Source: JANXQG01 sp037147235
Lineage (GTDB): Bacteria; Planctomycetota; Planctomycetia; Pirellulales; Thermoguttaceae
NCBI GenBank assembly: GCA_037147235.1
Contig: JBAWVO010000292.1
Location: 1-8,146 of the forward strand
Length of the DNA stretch: 8,146 nucleotides
Direction: 5' to 3'
The translations under genes and the position numbers were made by a program. Each line of letters starts with the position of its first letter. Positions within the stretch are counted from its first letter, which is position 1. Below, one piece after another: positions 1 to 5,047 of the stretch. Under the pieces are notes generated by a model. The model saw only the letters and a list, made by a program, of their open reading frames with translations. It was not told the origin of the DNA and did not search any database.

Positions 1-25
1 GGGCAGGCGGGACGCCCGCACCACA
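1..25. repeat. Short GC-rich hairpin, possible end of a dispersed repeat
   Basis: The window opens with a perfect 5-bp inverted repeat, GCGGG (7-11) and CCCGC (15-19), around the 3-nt loop ACG, inside a GGGCAGGCGGGACG context. Similar GGCAGGCGGGACGCC elements are, from memory, common between genes in planctomycetes, so this may be the edge of a dispersed palindromic repeat cut by the window border. It could equally be the 3' end of an upstream terminator, but no T-tract follows. Confidence 0.3.
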
Positions 26-84
26 ATTATCCGCAAACCCGGCGGAGAGCCAAAATCATTTTTCAGTTCTCTTGGGCGCCCCAC

Positions 85-114
85 TTGCGTAATGATACCG
101 CAACTTGGTATACT
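85..114 (+). promoter_or_regulatory. Sigma-70-type promoter for the cold-shock gene
   Basis: TTGCGT (85-90) serves as the -35 and TATACT (109-114, five of six consensus bases) as the -10, with an 18-nt spacer. A TGG directly before the -10 (106-108) fits an extended -10 element. Transcription would start near 121, leaving an untranslated leader of about 75 nt before the start codon at 197. Long leaders are typical of cold-shock mRNAs. The assignment rests on motif match and spacing only. Confidence 0.5.
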
Positions 115-196
115 GACTTTTAATCATTGGACGGCGACTAGTCGGCAACTCAAGCCGGGCGACGTCAAATCAATTAAACAGACGGGAAATGCAGAA

Positions 197-394
197 ATGG
201 CCGAAGGTACTATTAAGAAGTTGACGGACAAGGGCTTTGGGTTCATCAACACGGGGAAGGAAAAAGACCTGTTCTTCCACTCATCGAGTCTCCAAGGGGT
301 CAGTTTTGAGGAATTGCGTGAAGGCCAAAAGGTCTCCTACACGGAAGGCCGTGGTCCGAAAGGCCCGTGTGCCGAGAACGTCACGCCGGTATAA
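197..394 (+). CDS. Cold-shock-domain (CspA-like) nucleic-acid-binding protein
   Basis: This 65-residue protein is a single OB-fold cold-shock domain, the usual full length for CspA-type proteins, which bind single-stranded RNA/DNA in the cytoplasm and act as RNA chaperones. RNP1 is seen as KGFGFI (residues 12-17) and RNP2 as LFFH (25-28), followed by SSSLQG and the C-terminal EGRGPKGPCAENV strand region. The frame is open upstream to 92, but the ATG at 197 gives the canonical MAEGTIKKL start; the 35 extra codons have no family resemblance and overlap the promoter. The canonical KWFN segment is replaced by KKLTD, so the usual tryptophan is absent, as in a subgroup of bacterial Csp proteins with IKKL starts. 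No strong Shine-Dalgarno is visible, only a GGGA at about 183-186. The gene appears to be monocistronic. The name cspA is not given because the paralog cannot be told from sequence alone. Confidence 0.93.
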   Translation: MAEGTIKKLTDKGFGFINTGKEKDLFFHSSSLQGVSFEELREGQKVSYTEGRGPKGPCAENVTPV

Positions 395-493
395 CACCGC
401 CAAGACTTGACGTGTGTCGTCGGCCATGAGGTCTTTAATCCGGCCCTGTCCGGAGGCGATTGCGCGAATCTATTCGCATCAACCAGGCCGAAT

Positions 494-524
494 TCGACAA
501 GCAGCACCCGAGTGCTGCTGTCGA
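494..524. repeat. Strong 13-bp stem-loop with one bulge
   Basis: The arms AGCAGCAC (500-507) and GTGCTGCT (512-519) are perfectly complementary around the tetraloop CCGA. The stem continues with TCGAC (494-498) against GTCGA (520-524) after a single bulged A at 499. It lies about 100 nt past the cold-shock stop codon. Only a TTTC follows, so it is not a canonical intrinsic terminator. It could end or stabilise the 3' end of either convergent transcript, or be part of a repeat. Confidence 0.6.
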
Positions 525-694
525 TTTCAGCCGTGGTGGTGCGTTCTTGTGAATATCTTATAGCGGTACTGTGCCAATCGTTCGCTGTCGCGCTGTTTGG
601 CAAAGTTGATCAATGCCCAGTCGTAGCTCACCGGCACTTAGGATCGGGCATAAATAACTGTCGTGTTTTGCCCACTCGCCGAGCGAGGACGGAC

Positions 695-725
695 GGCACA
701 CGGAGTGTGCCTGCTACTTTTCTTG
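695..725 (+). terminator. Terminator-like hairpin; resembles planctomycete dispersed repeat
   Basis: GGCACAC (695-701) and GTGTGCC (705-711) form a perfect 7-bp stem with a GGA loop, followed by TGCTACTTTTCTT. On the plus strand this has the shape of an intrinsic terminator, though the T-tract is interrupted and the cold-shock stop codon is 300 nt away. The string GGCACACGGAGTGTGCC followed by a TACTTT tract also matches, from memory, a repeat seen many times in planctomycete genomes, so its presence may reflect repeat spread rather than a dedicated terminator. Confidence 0.45.
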
Positions 726-737
726 ATGCGCTGATCC

Positions 738-2567
738 TTAGGGCTGGAAACGGCGAAAGCCTTGGTCTTGTGTTTTGCGGATCTCCGACTGCCGCTTCCA
801 CCACTGACGGACCCGCTGGACGTCGTCCGGCGCGGTGTAGCGAAAACCAGGCAGTTTCAGTTGGGTCAGTTGAGAATCGACCGTGGCTTGAAGTCCAAAC
901 GCCGCGGGTTGTTCCTTGTGGTGGGTTAGTAACAGGCCGGCCGCCGTGGCACCGATTTCCGCCGCCTCCGCGTGATCGATAATCACGGTTTCCTGGTTGC
1001 CGATGTTTTCGGCTAGCCAGCCATCAACTTCCGGCCATGGTTCGCGGTGGGCGATCGAAAAGGCCGCCAGCCATTGCAGGCGATAGGGGTCCAAGGGCGT
1101 GGGCGGGAGGAATTTTTTCTTCCCAAGGGCCTCCAAGAGCCCCGGAGCGGCTTCTCGCGTTCCGTTGAGTGCCAATTGTGCGCAGATCGCCCCAAAGCGA
1201 CTACTGTGGCTGCCGAGGTGGCTGCGGCTGGTCGAAGCCTCCTGATCGAGATCCTCCTCAACCGCGCCGTCCTCCATCACCAGAAAGTAGCGGCTGGCGA
1301 AGCGAGAGACCTCGCGAGCGTCCAGTTGGCCGAGCATTCCTAATTCGGAGTCATTCAGCAATTTCTTGTCCGACAGGAAACGGTCGAGCGTACGGCGGCT
1401 GAGCTTGGTCAGCCTGGCAGCCGGGTCGGTTTTCACATAATAGGAATAGGCGATCTGCCGCCGCGGCGTGGGAAGATTGACGAGGTGAAAAACAGCTTCC
1501 GCAAAGCCGGTGGGCCAATTGGGCGGTGGAAAGGCAACGCCCACCGGATAATTGCCGGGTGTCAGCGCGTTTCCGCTCACGCAATGGGCCACGTGGTCGT
1601 CGGCGCGATCGAAATGGCTTGGATGCGCTGCGCCGGGGGCATGCATCGGCTCTCCCACGATGAGATGCTGCTCCAACATCTGCTTGTGGCCGCTCCAACT
1701 TTCAGCCACCAAGGCGGGCCGCGTCAGATTCCAAAGCTCTCTGAGTCGAATCGCGGCCTCTTGGTCTAACTTGCCGCGAAGATGGGCCTCAATCGCCGAC
1801 TTCACTCGCGGCACGTCGCGATCCCGAGACAAAACATCCATCAACTCCTGGCGGGCAATGCGGCGGCGCATTGCGGCGTGCGGATCGTTCTTTGATCCGG
1901 GCTGCCCCAATTCATCGAGCCAACGATCGATTTGTGCCGTGGAAATCGGCGGCAGATTCTCTTCGGAAACATCGCTGGTGAGCCAGATGCCCCAGGCAAT
2001 GTTGCGAATGGATTCCACGCGGCGATAGGAGTCCTCGGAGAGCAAGGGATCGGCCAGGTGACGCTTCAGGATCCGTAGCATCGGTCTGGCTAGATGCTCG
2101 CTGGTGGCCATCCACTGTAGGCGTTGGGAAGCACCGGCGCGAACGGAATACGAATCATCGCCCAACTGGCGAAACAGACGTTCGAGTTCTTCTGTCCGCA
2201 CCGTTTGCGGCGGTTCGCTCTTGCCGACCGGCAAGCGAGTCCGCCAAATCAAAATCCGCCAGCGAACTTCAAACGGCAATTCCGGCTGCACGACAAGTTG
2301 CTCGAACTGCTCTGCCAGCGTTGCCGTCATTTCAGGCATTCCAAGCCAACGCTCCACCTGCTCGGCGGCCATCCGTCGGGTTTCGTAGCAGGGACTGTCC
2401 AGTTCCTCGAGCCGTTGCTGAAGTTCGGCGTGTTGCAAGGGTGGACGCTCCCCCGAAGACTGCGGATTTTCCACGCCAACCATGCTGCTCATGGTGCCCA
2501 GCGATGCTGCAACCACTACCGAGATCACAGCCCCCCAAATAGGTGTTCGCGAAAATAGCTTTCCCAT
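738..2567 (-). CDS. Membrane-anchored or exported HEAT-like repeat protein, function unknown
   Basis: This 609-residue protein begins with a basic stretch and a hydrophobic segment (about residues 7-27, AVISVVVAASLG), so it is either secreted or held in the membrane by its N-terminus. The N-terminal part has HEAT-like helical repeats: residues about 48-75 (LEELDSPCYETRRMAAEQVE) and about 125-155 (FRQLGDDSYSVRAGASQRL), each with the D-(S/D)-x-(Y)-x-x-R-x-x-A pattern of armadillo/HEAT-type repeats. A central part with YPVGVAFPPPNWP and the C-terminal VRQWWKRQ (around 585-592) resemble planctomycete hypothetical proteins. No catalytic motif is visible. I chose the ATG at 2567 because GAGAG lies about 11 nt upstream and the hydrophobic segment follows directly; a GTG at 2603 would add 12 residues. 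It is transcribed divergently from the small secreted protein-MATE pair and may act as a protein-protein scaffold at the cell envelope (inference). Confidence 0.8.
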   Translation of the reverse strand: MGKLFSRTPIWGAVISVVVAASLGTMSSMVGVENPQSSGERPPLQHAELQQRLEELDSPCYETRRMAAEQVERWLGMPEMTATLAEQFEQLVVQPELPFEVRWRILIWRTRLPVGKSEPPQTVRTEELERLFRQLGDDSYSVRAGASQRLQWMATSEHLARPMLRILKRHLADPLLSEDSYRRVESIRNIAWGIWLTSDVSEENLPPISTAQIDRWLDELGQPGSKNDPHAAMRRRIARQELMDVLSRDRDVPRVKSAIEAHLRGKLDQEAAIRLRELWNLTRPALVAESWSGHKQMLEQHLIVGEPMHAPGAAHPSHFDRADDHVAHCVSGNALTPGNYPVGVAFPPPNWPTGFAEAVFHLVNLPTPRRQIAYSYYVKTDPAARLTKLSRRTLDRFLSDKKLLNDSELGMLGQLDAREVSRFASRYFLVMEDGAVEEDLDQEASTSRSHLGSHSSRFGAICAQLALNGTREAAPGLLEALGKKKFLPPTPLDPYRLQWLAAFSIAHREPWPEVDGWLAENIGNQETVIIDHAEAAEIGATAAGLLLTHHKEQPAAFGLQATVDSQLTQLKLPGFRYTAPDDVQRVRQWWKRQSEIRKTQDQGFRRFQP

Positions 2568-2590
2568 AGCATAAGTATCTCTCAGACAAG

Positions 2591-2609
2591 TTCCGTTGTC
2601 CACACGGAA
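2591..2609. repeat. Short inverted repeat in the divergent intergenic region
   Basis: TTCCG (2591-2595) and CGGAA (2605-2609) form a 5-bp inverted repeat with a 9-nt spacer, just upstream of the minus-strand HEAT-like gene. It could be a small operator or a leader hairpin in that transcript. The length is short enough to arise by chance. Confidence 0.2.
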
Positions 2610-2634
2610 ATAGCGGGGAATCTAGGGACTGCCC

Positions 2635-2663
2635 TTGTCGCAACTGGACATTTCCGTTATATG
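2635..2663 (+). promoter_or_regulatory. Candidate promoter for the small secreted protein-MATE unit
   Basis: TTGTCG (2635-2640) and TATATG (2658-2663) have a 17-nt spacer, the optimum for a sigma-70 promoter, and each matches four of six consensus bases. The start of transcription would be near 2670, about 40 nt ahead of the ATG at 2710. The -10 segment GTTATATGC reads as GCATATAAC on the other strand, so it could also contribute to a promoter for the divergent HEAT-like gene, but no good -35 is seen there. Confidence 0.4.
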
Positions 2664-2709
2664 CACGCGACGCGGATTTCGACATTCAATAACCACAGAG
2701 GATCCTAAA

Positions 2710-3021
2710 ATGCGCCGTCTTTTCGATTCGCATGCCATGATACTCCCCATTCTAATGGGAGTTGTCCTTTCGCTACTGACGGTTCAGGTCGCACGGGCCG
2801 ATGATCTCGATCCAGAACAAATCAAGGCCGTGCTGCGCACTACCAGCGATATCGAGGGCGGTTTCGTTGATCGCACGGTCGGCATGGTGCAGGCTGGAAC
2901 CTTGCCCCGTAACCTGTTCACCAGTTGCTTCATTTGGGCGCGCAAGAAGCCGCGCCACCAGTTTCAATATTTCAAGCAGGCCCTGACCTTTCGCGCGGCC
3001 GAGATCGGCATCAACCTATAG
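2710..3021 (+). CDS. Small secreted protein, function unknown
   Basis: The 103-residue product has a clear Sec signal peptide: a basic MRRLF start, a hydrophobic core (PILMGVVLSLLTV) and a VARA cleavage site before DDLDPEQ, so cleavage is expected after about residue 30. The mature part is about 73 residues, predicted helical and charged, with the segment FIWARKKPRHQFQYFKQAL rich in basic and aromatic residues and one cysteine (in TSCF). I do not recognise a named family, though similar short proteins with a WARKKP-RxxFQYFK core occur, from memory, in planctomycetes. The ATG at 2710 is chosen because AGAGGA (2697-2702) sits 7 nt upstream and the signal peptide starts there; the longer frame from 2635 has no such support. 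The stop codon is 1 nt before the MATE start, so the two are almost surely co-transcribed and perhaps translationally coupled. Confidence 0.8.
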   Translation: MRRLFDSHAMILPILMGVVLSLLTVQVARADDLDPEQIKAVLRTTSDIEGGFVDRTVGMVQAGTLPRNLFTSCFIWARKKPRHQFQYFKQALTFRAAEIGINL

Positions 3022-3022
3022 C

Positions 3023-4423
3023 ATGTTGGAAAGAATTCATGATTGGTGGCGTCGCCCCTGCGGCGGTCGCGATGTAATGACCCTGGCCTTGCCACTGGTC
3101 ATTTCCACCATGTCCTTTACGGTGATGACGTTCATCGACCGGATGTTTCTGACTTGGTATTCGATCGACGCCGTGGCTGCGGCCATGCCGGCGGCCATGC
3201 TCCAGTTCACACTGCTCAGCTTTCCGCTGGGGGTGGCGACGTATGTCAACACCTTTGTGGCCCAGTATGAGGGTGCCGGCCGCTTACGGCAGATTGGGCC
3301 GGTTGTCTGGCAAGGAATCTGGATCGGACTAATCTCCATTCCGTTGCTGTTGTTCACGATCCCCTTGGCCCACACTTACTTTCACCACGCGGGCCACGAT
3401 CCGGCCGTCGTCGTCGAGGAGATCACGTACTATGACGTGCTGATCTTTGGTTCGGGAGCGGTCATCCTCGCCGGAACGCTGTCGTCGTTTTTCACTGGCC
3501 GCGGTGCGACGCGAGTGGTGATGGCCGTTGACTCACTGGCCGCGCTTTTGAACGGCATTCTTGCCTACCTGTGGATTTTCGGTCATGGCGGCTTTCCTCG
3601 CTTTGGAATTGCCGGAGCCGGTGCGGCTACCGTCTGCGCGGAGTGGTTCCGTGTGATCTGCTACTCGGCCATCATGATGCGCCCCCGATATCGCAAGTAT
3701 CACCTCGCCTCGGGATGGCGCTGGAATGGTACTCTCCTGCGCAGGCTTTGGACGTTCGGCGCGCCGGGCGGCTTACAGTGGCTCATCGAATGTGGGTCGT
3801 TCACGCTTTTTATCACCTTGGTCGGCGGGCTGGGAAAGATGAACCAGGCCGGCACGATGCTCGCCTTCAACGTCAACAGCGTCGCCTGGGTGCCGATGAT
3901 GGGCATGGGCTTGGCCGTCGCGACGAAGGTCGGCCAGCAACTAGGGGCCAATCGGCCCGATATGGCCGCACGAGCCACCTGGACGGCCTTTGTCCTCGCC
4001 ATGATTTACATGTGTACGATGTCGTTGTTCTACGTGATCGTGCCTGGCTGGTTTCTAATGGGACACGCGGTCGGCATGGCCCCCGAGCAGTTCGAGCCGC
4101 TGCGGGAATTGATCGTAGTCCTGCTGCGGTTTGTGGCCGTGTACTGCCTCTTCGACGCCATGAATGTGGTTTTCATGAGTGCCATCCGCGGCGCTGGCGA
4201 CACGCGTTTTGTATTTTGGACGTCGCTGGGCACTTCGCTTTTGCCGCTGAGCCTAGCCTGGCTGGGCATTCATTATCTCGGCCAGGGCCTACTCTGGTGT
4301 TGGACGCTCATTACCCTTTGGGTTTGCTCTGCTGGGTTCATTTACCTCGCACGTTTCCTGCAAGGCAAGTGGCGCACGATGCGGGTAATCGAGCCGGAGG
4401 CTGTTCGCGAGGCGCCGCCGTAA
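3023..4423 (+). CDS. MATE-family multidrug/cation efflux transporter (NorM-like)
   Basis: This 466-residue polytopic inner-membrane protein has the usual length and twelve-helix character of MATE antiporters, which export organic cations or drugs using a Na+ or H+ gradient. The first half has ALPLVIS and an aspartate in the first helix (D39 in FIDRMF), then FVAQYEGAGR, the conserved loop after the second helix. The second half repeats the fold: FGAPGGLQWLIE, VGQQLGANR (from about residue 303) and RGAGDTR (389-395), all family hallmarks. Substrate cannot be read from sequence. The start at 3023 lies 1 nt after the stop of the small secreted protein, with no strong Shine-Dalgarno of its own, which suggests translational coupling. 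An internal ATG at codon 19 is an alternative start directly before the first helix. The charged first 18 residues would be cytoplasmic. Confidence 0.92.
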   Translation: MLERIHDWWRRPCGGRDVMTLALPLVISTMSFTVMTFIDRMFLTWYSIDAVAAAMPAAMLQFTLLSFPLGVATYVNTFVAQYEGAGRLRQIGPVVWQGIWIGLISIPLLLFTIPLAHTYFHHAGHDPAVVVEEITYYDVLIFGSGAVILAGTLSSFFTGRGATRVVMAVDSLAALLNGILAYLWIFGHGGFPRFGIAGAGAATVCAEWFRVICYSAIMMRPRYRKYHLASGWRWNGTLLRRLWTFGAPGGLQWLIECGSFTLFITLVGGLGKMNQAGTMLAFNVNSVAWVPMMGMGLAVATKVGQQLGANRPDMAARATWTAFVLAMIYMCTMSLFYVIVPGWFLMGHAVGMAPEQFEPLRELIVVLLRFVAVYCLFDAMNVVFMSAIRGAGDTRFVFWTSLGTSLLPLSLAWLGIHYLGQGLLWCWTLITLWVCSAGFIYLARFLQGKWRTMRVIEPEAVREAPP

Positions 4424-4642
4424 ATGGAGGAGAATGGATCGGTGCGCCCCTTTGCGAAGGGCGATCTTCCGGGGATATTGCGATTGTCGAGGAGCAGTAG
4501 AACGGTAAAGTCGGGAGGAGCGCGACCTACGCAGAACGGAATTTATTCCGTTCTGCTGGTAAGTGGGGGTGAGTTTGCCGGTAAGGAAAGGATTGCTGCC
4601 CGATTTTGCGGTTCAAGAGCCCTTACATCCGGCAAACTTTGA
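4424..4642 (+). pseudogene. Possible remnant of a GNAT-like gene start
   Basis: An open frame begins right after the MATE stop codon. A strong Shine-Dalgarno, GGAGGAG (4426-4432), lies 9 nt before a GTG at 4442, from which the product would start (V/M)RPFAKGDLPGILRL. That is the pattern (RPF-x3-DLP-x-IL-x-L) of the first strand and helix of GNAT acetyltransferases. After about 15 residues the resemblance stops: the rest is low-complexity and runs through the perfect palindrome at 4531-4556 to a stop at 4640-4642. The simplest reading is the 5' stub of a third operon gene whose remainder was lost or replaced by repeat DNA. It could also be chance, since the matching segment is short. If translated it would give a 67-72-residue peptide of no known function. 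Confidence 0.3.
4531..4556. repeat. Perfect 26-nt palindrome (11-bp stem, TTTA loop)
   Basis: GCAGAACGGAA (4531-4541) and TTCCGTTCTGC (4546-4556) are exactly complementary around TTTA; the flanking T-A pair inside the loop makes the symmetry 12 bp. It lies about 110 nt after the MATE stop codon. TGGTAAG follows rather than a T-tract, so it is not a standard intrinsic terminator. It may be a dispersed REP-like element, a Rho-independent end lacking the T-run, or a site for a dimeric binding protein. Confidence 0.7.
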
Positions 4643-4834
4643 CTGCCTTTCGCACGCGGCAATTCTTGCGTAGCGGGAGTAGTAAACCTTTTAGTGAAAA
4701 TAGTTTCCGTCAGTTCAAGGCCCCTCGGTAATGGTGCCGATACGGTTAGTGACCCTTAGAGATTTGCGCGTGCCACGGTGGCATGCTGCGAGGGCGCGTC
4801 AGGAACCGAATGGAAATGTTCGAGCCACGGATTG

Positions 4835-4868
4835 GTTCGACGGTCCCCGACGCCGTAACCGTGCGAAC
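4835..4868 (+). other. Stem-loop in the probable leader of the Cys-rich gene
   Basis: GTTCG (4835-4839) pairs with CGAAC (4864-4868) and ACGG (4840-4843) with CCGT (4859-4862), giving nine base pairs interrupted only by a bulged G at 4863, with a 15-nt loop. G-U pairs could extend the stem outward by two. An alternative inner pairing with the CCGT in the loop (4853-4856) would give a competing fold, which is the kind of switchable pairing found in regulatory leaders, but chance cannot be excluded. Confidence 0.35.
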
Positions 4869-5030
4869 TGATGGTACTTACCCGCCTTCCCGTCTCAACG
4901 GTGACCGGCAAACACGCATGAGTCGGTTCTGACCCATGGGAGAACCCGCCCCCGCGACGGATTGCTCCCCGACACGGACATTCCGCGTTTGAGGTCGCCG
5001 CCTGGGGAAGAAGTGCCCGCAGTTCAGAAT

Positions 5031-5037
5031 AAAGGAG
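5031..5037 (+). promoter_or_regulatory. Ribosome-binding site of the Cys-rich gene
   Basis: AAAGGAG lies 10 nt before the ATG at 5048. It fixes the start codon of the cysteine-rich protein, whose signal peptide begins at this ATG. Confidence 0.75.
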
Positions 5038-5047
5038 TTGTTGCTCA

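Larger units (their letters stand above)
395..737. other. Gene-free convergent intergenic region with two hairpins
   Basis: This spacer lies between the 3' ends of the cold-shock gene (plus) and the HEAT-like gene (minus). Open frames cross it on both strands, but none shows a ribosome-binding site, recognisable domain or protein-like composition. What it does hold is a 13-bp stem-loop near 494-524 and a terminator-like hairpin at 695-725, listed separately. The second half (about 640-725) resembles a planctomycete dispersed repeat. Confidence 0.6.
4643..5047. other. Gene-free region upstream of the Cys-rich gene, rich in inverted repeats
   Basis: No credible gene is seen on either strand. 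An AT-rich patch at about 4681-4710 contrasts with its surroundings and could carry a promoter; TTGCGT (4666-4671) is a possible -35, but no good -10 follows at 17 nt. Downstream are three inverted repeats: TGCCAC/GTGGCA (4771-4783), a 9-bp stem with one bulge (4835-4868) and GGTTCT/AGAACC (4925-4946). A leader of up to about 330 nt before the Cys-rich gene is therefore possible. It does not match a riboswitch class I can name. Confidence 0.45.

Noticed and set aside
337..603. Minus-strand ORF of 88 codons overlapping the cold-shock gene end
   Set aside because: Low-complexity composition, antisense overlap with the cold-shock gene, and no start signal.
407..982. Plus-strand ORF of 191 codons
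   Set aside because: It has no ribosome-binding site or recognisable domain, crosses two hairpins, and its last third is antisense to the well-supported HEAT-like gene.
3571..4500. Plus-strand ORF of 309 codons overlapping the MATE gene
   Set aside because: It is a +1-frame shadow, rich in Arg/His/Gly, with no membrane helices, while the MATE frame carries conserved motifs throughout.
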